A DNA stretch of 64,000 bases. It comes from Hyperoodon ampullatus (taxonomy: Eukaryota > Chordata > Mammalia > Artiodactyla > Ziphiidae). The stretch spans positions 38,097,185 through 38,161,184 of the forward strand of contig OX457070.1 in assembly GCA_949752795.1 (NCBI GenBank), in the 5' to 3' direction. The position numbers were made by a program, and so were the translations under genes. Shown in pieces: positions 32,846-45,559 of this stretch. The notes under the pieces are model-generated. The model made no database searches, was not told the origin of the DNA, and was given only the letters and a program-made list of their open reading frames with translations. Position 1 is the stretch's first letter, and each line of letters begins with the position of its first letter.

Positions 32846-32948
32846 GGGAGTTTCCTGGTGGCCTACTGGTTAGGATTCCAGGCTTGCACTACCGTGGCCT
32901 GGGTTCAGTCCCTGCTTGGGGAACTGAGATCCCTCAAGACACGCAGCG

Positions 32949-32981
<33 letters not shown>
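32846..32981 (+). mobile_element. Short CHR-1-type SINE with 29-base A tail
   Basis: GGGAGTTTCCTGGTGGCCTA, GGTTCAGTCCC B-box region, then an uninterrupted A run. GAAGAGGAGGTTG / GAAGAGGAGGTCG flank it as the target duplication. Confidence 0.87.
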
Positions 32982-32985
<4 letters not shown>

Positions 32986-33700
32986 AGAGGAGGTCGTTGC
33001 TACTATAGCTCTGAATTCTGTCTTTTGAACTGAGGAAAACAAACTCCATTCCATTGCAGGTTTTCTTCAATGTGTGCTTCCTGGCGTGTATATAAACAAG
33101 CAAGGGCTGGATGATTCTCTCTCAAAGAGGCTTCATATCAAAGAAATCTCCCTCGGGTCTAATACATTGTAATGGAGATTTTGTACACACAGTGCCACTG
33201 AGTATTGTTCTTGGCAGTAAGGAACAAGGATAACTTTGCTTTAATGTAGCGATGATTTTTCTTCTTTTTTTTTCTATATTCTTTTATTTGAAATTGAAAA
33301 ATAATGCATTTATGAATTGTCTGTAACAAAAATTAGAAATATTTTTAAATATATACAAAAGAAACTAAGGAAAAAATCAAACCTATTGATTTGGTTATTA
33401 AAATTATTTCTGATCTTATTTTTTTTTACTTAACATGACCATTTATGAAAAAGGTGCTTTAAAGTCTAATACAATGTATTTCTAATGTACTTGCTTTAAA
33501 TAATTTAATGATATTTTGTTTGGATATATGTTTATAACATATTCTCTTGGTATATTACATGCCCAGTGCTTAAAATGGTGTCTGGCATATATTAGGTGTC
33601 TATATATTTTTACTGAATATATGAATAAATGGGTGAGATATCCAGAAATTACCTATTTCTAAATCTTAAAATATATTGGGTTTCTTTTGTATTCTCTTTT

Positions 33701-33888
33701 TCTCTTTTTTGCGGTACGTGGGCCTCCCACCGTCGTGGCCTCTCCCGCCGCGGACGCACAGGCTCAGCGGCCATGGCCCACGGGCCCAGCCGCTCCACGG
33801 CATGTGGGATCCTCCCAGACCAGCACACGAACCCGTGTCCCCTGCATCGGCAGGCGGACTCTCAATCACTGCGCCACCAGGGAAGCCC
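33701..33888 (-). mobile_element. CHR-type SINE (young form), slightly deleted
   Basis: GCGGTACGTGGGCCTCCCAC to CACCAGGGAAGCCC. The middle lacks part of the GGAGCACAGGCTCC region. The perfect duplication TGTATTCTCTTTT lies at 33688-33700 and 33889-33901. Confidence 0.92.
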
Positions 33889-33901
33889 TGTATTCTCTTT
33901 T

Positions 33902-35035
33902 ATTTGGAGATTTGTTTAGAAGATTTTGACCTGAGGGAAAAATATGGGGCTAGGTATTCTGAAGGGCACGTGGGTTCAACTGTTCCACAGTCCCTTAGTT
34001 AAAAACTTTGCCAACTCAAAACTCTCTAGGCTAATCTTACTCCTAGTTCTTACTGCCACTGATCTTGGCATCTCGGTCTGCTCAGAACGCTCATATTTGT
34101 TTGTCTTCAGCTTTTCCATCGGTCTTGTTTCATCTGCTTTATAGTTTCCAAAAAGTTCCCGATATTCTTGACTGTTGGTGGCATCCTTCTTGAGTGAAAT
34201 CCATCAATCAGCTTGAATCAGAAATTCTATTGAATCCTTATGATCTGTGCATTTAAGTTTTCCTTCACATTAGGTGATGCTTTCTTCTATTATCTTTGAA
34301 TATTTTCTTCTATATGTTCTATTCAAGAAGAAAACTAGCTGCATATTTCAACTCCACTATTTTCCATATAGATTATTTATTCTCACTTTAATCTCTTCCT
34401 TTTTTCTGCATTTTGACTTTTTCTCAAGTCTTTGGCACTGAATCTGACACCCATTCACTTTTCTCTTGTATTTTTTCTGCTATTTTCTAAAGGTTTAAAA
34501 TTTTGCTCTTGCATTACTCATTCACATAGCGATGATTTTTTTAAAGTACAAACCTGATCATGATACTTCTTGGCTTAACATCCTTTAATGTCCCCTATGT
34601 CCTCTGGATCATGTCTGACAAGTCTACAGACACATCTCTCCACCCTACCAGCTCCTAACACAATCCTGGTCGGGAGGAGGCCCTTACTGAGGAGATGTTT
34701 GAGGCACTGAGGAAAGAATTTCATCTTGGGACATTGAAATGAAGATGCATTCAGGGGTCTGTCCAGTTGTCCCAAGGGCATAATGGCATTTCTCAGGACC
34801 TCTAGCCTGGGTGATGTGTGATACCCATTTTGTAGGCCCACTAGGGCCCTTCCTCACCCTCCAAAACTCTAGGGAGGATATCTGAGAGATGGGCCTTAAG
34901 AGCGAGCTTGTGAGACTTCACCATGCGGCTGTGAGTGAAGGACAATGAAGAGAAGATGGGCACTATGCTATTGGGGGTAGAGATAAGATCCCACAAGCTA
35001 TGGGGCTTGTGGGATGCTGCTCTGGCAGGTTACAT
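33902..35035. other. Intergenic, possible L2/L1 scraps
   Basis: T-rich antisense-L1-like sequence at about 34190-34500 and a mixed-composition block at 34560-35030 without a recognised family. No gene is supported. Confidence 0.35.
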
Positions 35036-35600
35036 TTTCTAAAGATGGCCTCACCAATATATATCACATGTTCTCCTTACAATGTGACTTGCCACTCCTC
35101 CACTGAGAGATGGGGCCTATGTTCCCAACCCTTGAAACTGAGTGGGCTTTTGTAACCAGTCGTTTGGTGGAATGATGCTGTGTGACTTCTAAGGCTAGAT
35201 CATAAAAGGCAAAGCAGCTTCCCTCTGTCTGCCTCTTGGGACACATGCCTTGGGAACCCTGAGCTGCTATATCAGAAGTCCTACCACATCAAAGCTGCTG
35301 TGCTGGAGATGTGCTCTAACCACACAGAGTTAGAGGGGATGTTTGAGGAGCCCCAAGTGTTCCAAAATCCAGTTGTTGGAGTCTCCCCAGCCTAGGCACC
35401 AGGGATTTGAGTGAAGAAGCTTTTGAGATAACTCCAATCCCAATCAATCAGACTTAAACCTCATAAGAGACCTTGAGCAGAACTGAGTCTGCTGAGTTGC
35501 TCTGGAATTCTTGACACAGACACTATGAGAGATAAAAATGGTTATTACTGTTCTAAGCCGTTAAGTTTTGGTGATTTGTTACATAACCGTAGCATATGGG
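35036..35600 (+). mobile_element. MLT1-type (MaLR) LTR
   Basis: AATGTGACTTGCCACTCCTC, GGAATGATGCTGTGTGACTT, GCTAGATCATAAAAGGCAAA, CTTGGGACACATGCCTTGGG and CTAAGCCGTTAAGTTTTGGT follow the order of older MLT1 LTRs. Confidence 0.72.
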
Positions 35601-35619
35601 AAAGGGAGCCTAAAACATT

Positions 35620-38330
35620 TACCAAAATTGACCATAACCTGGGCATAAATTAAACCAAATAATATTTGGGATTTTTTTTTTAGCCAATTGGGGTAACTGC
35701 AATTTAGTCTTAAAATAAGAACCTAGCAAATACCTTAACAATTGCGTATAACTAGGTTGAGTTTATTCCAGCAGTGCAAGGTTGGTTTAATATTAAAATG
35801 TTAATCAGTGTAATTAACTATGTTTACAGAATAAAGGCAAAGTATTGTTAACTTAATAGAGAAAAAAGGGCATTTGGTAAAATGCTACATATATTCATGA
35901 CTGAAAAAAAAAAGGTCTAGTGCCAATGGATAGAATGAATCTTCCCTAACATGTTAAGTGATTCTCCAAATATCTATAGCAAATATTGTATTAAAGAGTA
36001 AAATATCAAAACCTTTCCCCCTGAAATTGGGAAAAAGAGAAGGATATACACCATCACCATTTCTATTTAATATTGTCCTAGACAGTACAAAAGGCAAGAA
36101 ACAAAATAAAAGGTATAAGGCTTTGTAATAGGAGGAAAAAACTGTCATTATATATAACTGACATACTTGTATATGTAGAAAATTCATAAATAATCTACCA
36201 ATAAATTATTAGAATGAAAAGAATTTAAAGAGTTAAAACATTACAAATTATAGAGAAGTGAGAGTCTAGAGAGGTTGATGGATACAAGTTTAATCTACTA
36301 TAATCAACTAAATTTCTATATACCATCAACAATCAGAAAATGATAGTTTAAAAATAGCATTAAAATAGCATCAAAAAAACTCAAAACACATGAAATAGGG
36401 AAAATAGGTAACCTTACAGTTGAGAAGACTGGCAGATACTACTTCAACCAAGTGGGCAAAATTAACATTACCAGCAAACGGAAAAATGGACATTATGTAC
36501 CTCTTGATATGGTGCACAAAGAGAGACACAAAGTTACTTTCATGGTTTTTTCTTCCCCAAATGCATATGTTTTCTTCCCCACATCCAACCATGAGGAAAT
36601 ATCAGACAAAACCAAATCAGGGATGTTGTACAAAAAATAACTGGCCTGTATTCTTAAACATTTCCAAACAAAGAAAGACTCAGGAAATGTTCCAGATTAA
36701 GGAAGACTGAAGAGACATAACATATAAATGTAATATGTGATTCTGGATTGGACATTGGACCAGAAAAACCAAAAACACCACATCACTTATTTTCTCTTTT
36801 GTTTCAGGGGATGTTATTGAAGGCATTAATGAAATTTAAATAATACAGACAGATTAGAGAATAGTATTATATCAATGTTCATTTCCTGATTTTGATATGT
36901 GTATTGTGGTTATGTAAGAGAATATCATTGTTTTTACAAAATACAGATTGAAATATTTAGAGGTAAAATGAAATCATGGCTACGATTTACTCTCAAATGT
37001 ATAAATGGAGGAAAACAACACATTCATGGACTAGAATATAATTCTCCTTAAATTTATCTAAATATTCATGCAGCCTCAATAAAAATCTTAGCAAGCTTTC
37101 TGTTTGCTTGTTTTGGTGGGTTTTGACAAGCCAAATTTGAAATTTATATGGAAATGCAAAGAGCAAAAAATAGTTAAGACAATTTTTAAAAAGAAGAATA
37201 AAGTAGAAGGACTTGCTACTGAGTAAAACTTATTACAAATCTACAGTTATTAAGACAGCTTAATATTGTGCAAGGACAGATACTAAGGTCTGTAGACCAA
37301 TTGGACAGAATAGTGTGACCAGCAATAGACACACACAAAAACATTTGATTTATGGCAAAAGTGACACTTCAGAGCAGTGGGGAAAGATGATCTTTTCAAT
37401 AAATAGTACTGGTACAATTGGATATCCAAATGGAAAAAAAAATGAAACCTGACCTCTACATCATATCATATAGAAAATTAAACTCCAGGAAATTGCAGAT
37501 TTGAATGTATGAAGCTTCTAAAAGCAATATAGGAAACAATCTTCATAATCATGATGAAAAGAATTTCTTAAACAGGACACAAAGTTGCGTTAACCATGAA
37601 GGAAAAGATTGATAAATTGGACCAAACCAACATTAATAACATCTGTTCATCAAAAGACACCATTAAGAAAGTGAAAAGGCAACCTGTAAGATATATATCC
37701 AGAATATATAAAGAACTCTTTCAAATCAATAAGACAAATACAGACAAGCTATTTAAAAAATGGGAAAAAGATTAGAACAGATTTCACAAAATGACTACTA
37801 ATATATGAAAAAGTATTCAAAATCAATGAAATTAAAATGAAAACAACAATACAGTGTACTGTACACTCCTGCCAGAATGACTAAGATTACAAAGACTGAC
37901 ACATAGCAATTATTGGTGAGGATGTGGAGCTAGTGGGAACTCTTATACATTGATGGTAGAGAGGTAAATTGGAATGACCATGTTGTATAACTGCCAGTAT
38001 ATCCAACTGCATATACACATACCCTAAGATCCAGCAATTTCACTTCTAAATATATGCCCTGCAGAAATGTGTACATACATATACCAAAAGACATGTACAG
38101 AAATATTATTCACATTAGCCTCAAATTGGATACAGTCAAAAGTAGAATGGATAAATAAACTGTGGCATACTCATACAATTTAACACTGTTGGCAATAAGA
38201 ATGAATGAGCTGCAACATATGCAACTACATGGATGAATTTCCCAAACATACTGTTGAGCAAGATACAAAAGAACACATGTGGTATAGTTCCATTTACATG
38301 CAGTTCAAAACCAATCCTTAAATTTTTAAA
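35620..38330 (+). mobile_element. Old L1 ORF2 region, split
   Basis: Decayed L1 ORF2 wording: ATATTGTCCTAGACAGTACA, GCATCAAAAAAACTCAAAAC, CTACAGTTATTAAGACAGCT, GAGCAGTGGGGAAAGATGAT, ATGGATGAATTTCCCAAACA. Frames are broken throughout. A different old repeat interrupts it at about 36410-37005. Confidence 0.75.
36410..37005 (+). repeat. Unassigned old repeat inserted in L1
   Basis: Wording such as TTCCTGATTTTGATATGTGT, ATTGTGGTTATGTAAGAGAA and GAAATATTTAGAGGTAAAAT is a frequent mammalian repeat 3' end. I cannot name the family with confidence. Its open frames (for example 36420-36710) are not gene-like. Confidence 0.45.
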
Positions 38331-38650
38331 TTTTTTTATTGAATTATAAGTTAAGTAGAGGAAATGCACAAATCTAAAATGTACAGGATAATTTTTACAT
38401 ATGTAAACAGTTATGATAACCATCACCCAGATTGAGATATAGAACATTTTCAAGTTCCAGCGGTGTGTTCCCCTCCCAGATGACAGCTCCCAACATTAAC
38501 CACTATTCTGACTATTTAGTCTTTTCATAGATTACCATTTCTTGACCAGATTGTTGGTTACATAGATGTGGTCACTTTTTATTATTTATCGATTTGTACA
38601 TTTAGGATTTGTGCACTTTTCTATGTACCTTATACTTCAATAATAATTTT
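38331..38650 (-). mobile_element. L1 3' UTR, antisense
   Basis: TTATTGAATTATAAGTTAAG, GATAACCATCACCCAGATTG and GATGACAGCTCCCAACATTA follow antisense L1 3' UTR order. Confidence 0.6.
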
Positions 38651-39344
38651 TTTTTTGAAATTAATGATTCTGTGACCTATGGCCCCTCAAATCCTGCACA
38701 GGGACTGTAGAATCTTATTCAGGTGTGTTCTAAGCACTTGTTTCTTCTATTTCTGCTACTGTAGGCATATTTCATGAATTTATGACTATTATCATTTTAT
38801 GAGTGTATTCAGACTAAAAACTCACGTTAAAATAGGAAGGAGGAATAACATTTTAAAAATTACTGTACTATAAAAATCATTGTTTCTCTGTGAGGAGAGA
38901 TGATGAATATGTGCACTGTTTTTTCTCCCTCAGCTTTCCTGGTCTTCTCAAGAACAACCTGAGAGACACTCTGATGAGGTGAAGGAGGGGGCTTGACAAT
39001 ATGCAAACAAAAGCTTCTTGTTGGGACCCAGTGTCTACCTGAACACTCTAGCTCCGTCAGTCCCATTGAGGTTAAGGTATGTACCCAAGTCTGGCCTTCA
39101 GCATTAAAGTCTGACACTAATACCCCCAGGTAGAATCTCTCATTATGTCTACCAGTATTCTTTGTATTGAGTTCATTAGTTTCATGGCTGGGACTATATA
39201 TAACTCTGTCTGCTGGTTTCTGAGAAAACTTATAGGAGGAGTGGATACCAATAATTATGGAAACATGGAGTTCTATGTAGAAATTGACTTTTTGCTGTTT
39301 TTATCTCTTCCCCCACCTTCCTTGTGTTACACAATCTTCCTATT
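38651..39344. other. Intergenic, unrecognised
   Basis: Mixed-composition sequence with no identified repeat or gene. Confidence 0.35.
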
Positions 39345-39356
39345 AAGATAATGTCC

Positions 39357-39556
39357 GGGCTTCCCTGGTGGCGCAGTGGTTGCGAGTCCGCCTGCCGATG
39401 CGGGGGACACAGGTTCGTGCCCCGGTCCGGGAAGATCCCACATGCCGCAGAGCGGCTGGGCCCGTGAGCCATGGCCTCTGAGCCTGCGCGTCCGGAGCCT
39501 GTGCTCCGCAACGGGAGAGGCCACAACAGTGAGAGGCCCGCGTAATGCAAAAAAAA
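39357..39556 (+). mobile_element. CHR-type SINE (young odontocete form)
   Basis: GGGCTTCCCTGGTGGCGCAG through CAACGGGAGAGGCCACAACA to CCGCGTAATGC plus A tail. The perfect duplication AAGATAATGTCC lies at 39345-39356 and 39557-39568. Confidence 0.94.
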
Positions 39557-39779
39557 AAGATAATGTCCAACTGTTGTTATGGCTAATGTTAAAGGATATT
39601 ATTTTTATATGAGTTAGTTCTAATTTAATCTCCATGTCATAAAATTACCTCAAAATGAATTGATGGTTTAAAAAAATAATCACTTTTAGGAAACAGTTTA
39701 GGACATAGTGTTTTGAATACTATTAGGTGAACATCAATTAGAATTTTATGTTTGAAAAATTACAAGCAGTTAATTGCAC

Positions 39780-39920
39780 TCAAATTATGACTCTCCTGAG
39801 GAAAGTACTTTGCAGACTAGAGTTATTAGTCTCACTTTGTAAATGAAAAAGCAAGCATTGAAGAAATTAAGTGCTCTGTGTTAATTTAGAGCCAGGAATG
39901 AGACTCAGGATTTCTGGTAC
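39780..39920 (+). repeat. MIR-like remnant
   Basis: GTCTCACTTTGTAAATGAAA, AAGAAATTAAGTGCTCTGTG and AGAGCCAGGAATGAGACTCA match the MIR 3' half. Confidence 0.6.
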
Positions 39921-40315
39921 CAAATCATCTGACCACAGGCAACTTTTAGAATTTAGCTGAAAGTACAAGAATTTGTCAAAATAACCTTGATAAATTAAAA
40001 TGCAATATTAAAAAGGAATCTCTACTTTATATTCTTATTACTGTACCTTATATTCTTGGTCTCACCTGGTAACCCTTATCACCTAAGCTAGAAACTTGGG
40101 AGTCATTCTTGACTCCTGCCTCTCTCATGTACAATTAGACTTTAAGCTTTGCCAGTTACTCTTTTTCTCTTTGAAATAATTTCAGGCTTTCAAGAATACT
40201 GCAAAGAATAGTTTTTCTTTGAACCACTTGAGCATAAATTGCTGACATGGTGCTGTTAAACCCCACAAAAATCCCTGGAGATGCATCCAAGTTGTGTGTC
40301 AATAGTTTATTATCC

Positions 40316-41587
40316 AGCTCAAAATGGATTAAAGACCTAAATGTAAGGCCAGAAACTATCAAACTCTTAGAGGAAAACATAGGTAGAACACTCTATGACA
40401 TAAATCACAGCAAGATCCTTTTGGACCCACCTCCTAGAGAAATGGAAGTAAAAACAAAGATAAACAAATGGGACCTAATGAAACTTAAAAGCTTTTGCAC
40501 AGCAAAGGAAACCATAAACAAGACCAAAAGACAGCCCTCAGAATGGGAGAAAATATTTGCAAATGAAGCAACTGACAAAGGATTAATCTCCAAAATTTAT
40601 AAGCAGCTCATGCAGCTCAATAGCAAAAAAACAAACAACCCAATCCAAAAATGGGCAGAAGACTTAAATAGGCATTTCTCCAAAGAAGATATACAGACTG
40701 CCAACAAACACATGAAAGAATGCTCAACATCATGAATCATTAGAGAAATGCAAATCAAAACTACAATGAGATATCATCTCACACCAGTCAGAATGGCCAT
40801 CATCAAGAAATCTAGAAACAATAAATGCTGGAGAGGGTGTGGAGAAAAGGGAACACTCTTGCACTGCTGGTGGGAATTGAATTGGTACAGCCACTATGGA
40901 GAACAGTATGGAGGTTCCTTAAAAAACTAAAAATAGAACTACCATATGACCCAGCAATCCCACTACTAGGCATATACCCTGAGAAAACCATAATTCAAAA
41001 AGAGACATGTACCAAAATGTTCATTGCAGCTCTATTCACAATAGCCCGGAGCTGGAAACAACCTAAGTGTCCATCATCGGATGAATGGATAAAGAAGATG
41101 TGGCACATATATACAATGGAATATTACTCAGCCATAAAAAGAAACGAAACTGAGCTATTTAAAATGAGGTGGATAGACCTAGAGTCTGTCATACAGAGTG
41201 AAGTAAGTCAGAAAGAGAAAGACAAATAGCATATGCTAACACATATATATGGAATTAAAAAAGAAATGTCATGAAGAACCTAGGGGTAAAACAGGAATAA
41301 AGACACAGACCTACTTGAGAATGGACTTGAGGATATGGGGAGGGGGAAGGGTAAGCTGTGACAAAGCGAAAGAGAGGCATGAACATATATACAGTACCAA
41401 ATGTAAGGTAGATAGATAGTGGGAAGCAGCCGCATAGCACAGGGAGATCAGCTCGGTGCTTTGTGACTGCCTGGAGGGTTGGGATGGGGAGGGTGGGAGG
41501 GAGGGAGATGCATGAGGGAAGGGATGTGGGAACAGATGTATATGTATGACTGATTCACTTTGTTATAAAGCAGAAACTAATTTAAAA
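40316..41587 (+). mobile_element. 5'-truncated L1, relatively young, perfect TSD
   Basis: An ORF2 C-terminal frame is open over 40247-40735 ([20 protein letters not shown]) and again at 40825-41229 ([30 protein letters not shown]). A 3' UTR with GGGAGGGAGGGAGATGCATG follows, and the element ends in CTAATTTAAAA. AATAGTTTATTATCC lies at 40301-40315 and 41588-41602. A frameshift near 40735 and the missing 5' part make it inactive. Confidence 0.93.
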
Positions 41588-41665
41588 AATAGTTTATTAT
41601 CCTTCTTATCCCTTATCAGCTGGTAATCCCTATTCACCTAAGATAGAAACTTGAGAGTCATTCTT

Positions 41666-42020
41666 TTTTTCTTTTTTAATTAATTAATTTATTTATTTTT
41701 TGCTGCGTTGGGTCTTCGTTGCTGCGCGTGGGATTTCTCGAGTTGCAGCAATCAGGGGTTACTCCTAGTTGTGGTGCACGGGTTTCTCATTTTGGTGTCT
41801 TCTCTTGTTGCGGAGCACTGGCTCTAGGTGCATGGGCTCAGTAGTTGTGGCACGCAGGCTCAGTAGTTGTGGCACACGGGCCCTAGAGTGCAGGCTCAGT
41901 AGTTGTGGTACACGGGCTTAGCTGCTCCTTGGCATGTGGGACCTTCCCAGACCAGGGCTCGAACCCGTGTCCCCTGCATTGGCAGGCTGATTCTTAACCA
42001 CTGTGCCACCAGGAAGTCCC
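41666..42020 (-). mobile_element. CHR-type SINE, long older form
   Basis: TTTTTGCTGCGTTGGGTCTT through CAGTAGTTGTGGCACGCAGG to CACCAGGAAGTCCC. The duplication TGAGAGTCATTCTT flanks it at about 41651-41664 and 42021-42034. Confidence 0.93.
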
Positions 42021-42084
42021 TGAGAGTCATTCTTGACTCATATCTCTCTCTGGTCTCACTCTCCTGTCTCCTGCTCTAATTGCA

Positions 42085-45000
42085 TTGTTTATATTTTTGC
42101 TGTTTTGAGTGTTCTATGTATATTCTAAATACTAGTCCTTTGTCAGATTAAAGGCTTGCAAATGTTTCCCCCCAGGCTGTAACTTAACAGAGTTTCCTCT
42201 TAACTGAGTCTTTTGCAGAGCAAAAATTATTTTTATTTTGATGAGGTCCAATTTCAATTTTTCTCCATGATCTATCATGTTTTGGTGTCAAGTCTAGCCT
42301 GAGATCCCATAGACTTTCTCTTATTTTTTTTCTGAAAGTTTTATAGTTTTACATTTTACATTTAAGTCCAAAATCCATTTTATGTTAAATGTTGTAGAAG
42401 ATGTGCAGTTTAGATTTAGGTTAAATTTTTTTTCTTATGAATGTACAGTTGCTCCAACATTATTTGTTGAAAAGGCTATCTTTCCATTGAATTGTTTTTA
42501 CACCTTCATCAAAAATCATTTGGTCATATTTGTGTGGGTCTATTCTGGGTTATCTGTTCTGTTCCATTGACTTATGTGTCTACCTATCCACCAATATCAC
42601 ACTCTCTTGATCACTAGCTAAATAGTAAGACTTAATATTGGGTAAAGTGATTCTTCCCAGTTTATTCTTATTTTTTTAAATTATTTGAGCTATTCTAAGG
42701 CCTGTGTCTTTTTATATAAATTTTGGAATAAGCTTGTGTATGTCTACAAAATACCTTGCTAGGATTTTTATAGAAATTGTATGAAACCTATAGGTAAATC
42801 TTGACATGTTTGTTATGTTGAGTTTTCTAATGCATGAACATGATATATCTCTCTGTTTATTTAGATCTTTGATTTTGTATTTTCAGTGTACAGATCCTGT
42901 ACATGTTTTGTAAGTTTATACCTAAGTATTTAATTTTCTTTGGAGTGATTGTAAATAGTACTGTTTTAAATCCCAGTTTCCACATGTTCATTGTTAGAAT
43001 ATAGAAATGCAATTGGTCTTTGTGTTTTGATCTTGTATTCTGAGACCTTGCTGTAGTTACTTATTAGCTCTATGAGTTTTGCTTTTTGATTTTTTGGTAG
43101 ACTCCTTGGGATTTTGTACTTAGACAATCATGTCATTTGCAAATTGGGACAGTTTTATATTTTACTTTCCAGTCTGTATGCCTTTTGTCCCTCTTTCTTC
43201 CCCTCCCCCTCTCTTCCTTTCTTTTTCCTTCTTCCTTCCTTCCCCCCTCCCTCCCTCTCTTTCTTTCTCTCTTTCTCTCTTTCTTTCTTTCTTCCCTCCC
43301 TACCCCATGACTTTCTCTTTCTTTCTGCCTTACTGCACTGGCTAGAACTTTCAGTACTATGTCAAATGAAAATAGTGAGAGGATCTCCTGATCTTAGAGG
43401 GAAAGCATTCATAAAAACCGTTCAGTACGATGTTACCTGTAGATTTTTTGGTAAATGCTCTTTCTCAATTTGGGGTAGCTCTTTCTGTTCCTAGTTTGCT
43501 GAGATTTTTTATTTTGAATGAGTGTTGGATGGTGTTAAATGTTTTCCTCTCTCAGTTTACACAATTATGTGATTTTCCTTCTTTAGCTTATGGGCATGGT
43601 AGATTACACTGATCATTTTTAAACATGTTGAACTAGACTTGTATACCTGGAATAAATCCTACTTGCCTAAGTTGCATAGTTCTTTTTATATATTTTTGGA
43701 TTAGGTTTGTTAATATTTTGCTGGGGATTTTTGTGTCTCAGTGATATATTGTGAAATATTGGTGATTTTCTTTTTTTGTACTGTCTTTGTTTTTGGTATC
43801 AGGGTAATACTAGCCTCATAAAAGAAGTTGGGACATGTTCCCTTCTCTTCTATTTTCTGGAAAAGATTTTGTAAAATTGGTGTTAAATCTTTAAAAGTTT
43901 GATTGAATTCTTCAGTGAAACTATCTAGAACTGAAAATTTCTTTTTTGGGAGTTTTTAATTATAAATTAAATTTCTTTAATGGCCACAGGACAACAAAAG
44001 TTGTCTATTTTCTCTTGGTTGAGTTTGGTAATTTGTGGTTTTTAAGTAATTTGTCCCTTTTTTTCTATTGTCAAATTTATGACTATAAATTTGAAGTACT
44101 CCTTTGTCATCCTTTTAGTAGCTGCAGAATATGTAGTGATAGTCCCTATTTCATTCCTGATATTGCTAAATCATTTTCTCTTTTATCTGTGGTAGTCTTG
44201 CTAAACAGTTATCAATTTTATTAATTTTTTAAAGCTCTAGCTCTTTAATTCATTACTTTTCTCCATTATTTCCTGTTTTAAATTTCACTTATTTCTGTTA
44301 TTATCTTTATTATTTTTTGTTGTCTGTGTACGTTAGATTTTTTTTTTTTTCACTCTGCTCTTTCTGATTTCTTGAGGTAGGAACTTAGATGATTGATTTG
44401 AGACCTTTTCTTTTTTCCAATATAGCATTTAGTTTTAGAAATTTCCTGATTTCAGCATTGCTTTAGCTAAATTCTACACATTTTGATATGTTATATTTTC
44501 ATTTTCATTCAATTGTATGTGTTTTTCATTTCTCTTGAGACTTTATATTTTACCCCTGTATTATTTAGAAGTGTGTTGTTTAATTTCTAAGTGTTTGGAC
44601 ATTTTCTTCTTCTCTTTCTGTTACTGATGTCTAGTTTGATTTCATTATGGTCAAAGAATACTCTCTGTCTGATTTAAACTTTTTTAAATTTGTTGAGGTT
44701 TGTTTTATGGCCAAGGATATGGTCTGTTTGGTGAACGTTCTATGGGTACTTAAAAATGTGTGTTCTACTGTTGTTAAGTATTGTATATTAATTAGATTTT
44801 GTTGGTTGATTGTGTTGTTGAGTTCTTCTATATCCTTGCTGATTTTCTGTTTAAGTAGTTTTAATAATTGTTAAGACTAGAGAGTTGAGTTCCCCAAGTA
44901 TAATTATATATTTGTCTATTTCTCCTTTCAGCTCTCTCACTGTCTGCTTCGTGTGTTTTGTGGGTCATGTGTTTCATGAGCTTCACATGCTTGGTGGATT

Positions 45001-45545
45001 CACATTTAGGATTGCAATGTGTTCCTGGTGGAATAACATTTATCATATTATCTTTTATAAGAGGGACATTATGTAATGTCCCTCTTTGTCTCTAGTAACT
45101 TCCTTTGCTCTGATGTCTACTTTATCTGATATTAATATAGCCATTCACAGCTTTTTTTGTTTTTGTTTATTTGGATTAATGTTTGCATGATTTAACTTTT
45201 TCCATCCTTTTATTTTCAACCTACAAGTGCCATTGTATTTGAAATGAGATTCTTGTAAACAGAATATTGTTAGGTTATTATTTTTTAATCTATTCTGCCA
45301 ATCTCTTTGTTTTAATTTGTGTGCTTAGACCATTTACATTTAACGTAATTATTGATATACTTTAGCTTTTTATGAGTTGTTTTCTTCTTGTTTTCTCTGT
45401 TTCTCTCTTATTTGCATATTTTCAAGGATTCCTTCTTGGTTTATTTACAGTGTTTTTAGGCATATTGCTTTGTACAGTTTTCTTCGTTGTTGCTCTAGGT
45501 GTACCAATATACATGCATAACTTAGCAAAGTCTACCGGTATTAAT
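42085..45545 (-). mobile_element. Long old L1, antisense (ORF2 region)
   Basis: About 3.4 kb read as decayed L1 ORF2 on the minus strand. Landmarks in plus orientation are ACCTGGAATAAATCCTACTT, TTTGGTATCAGGGTAATACT, GGTCTGTTTGGTGAACGTTC, TTGTCTATTTCTCCTTTCAG and TGCTCTGATGTCTACTTTAT. All frames are interrupted. A CT-rich microsatellite at about 43187-43305 expands within it. Confidence 0.8.
43187..43305 (+). repeat. (CTTT/CCTT)n microsatellite
   Basis: Pyrimidine-only tract of C/T tetranucleotide variants inside antisense L1 sequence. The open frame through it (PSSPPPLFLSFSFFLPSPLP) is an artefact of composition. Confidence 0.85.
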
Positions 45546-45559
45546 GTTGTTAATCGTCT

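Noticed and set aside
40060..42075. Direct repeat of a CACCTAAG(C/A)TAGAAACTTG phrase on both sides of the L1 at 40316-41587, suggesting a segmental duplication
   Set aside because: The phrase is a standard L2 consensus segment, and the flanks do not match beyond it. Two L2 fragments explain it.
43114..43494. 126-codon frame rich in Ser, Phe and Pro
   Set aside because: It runs through a C/T microsatellite inside antisense L1; a composition artefact.
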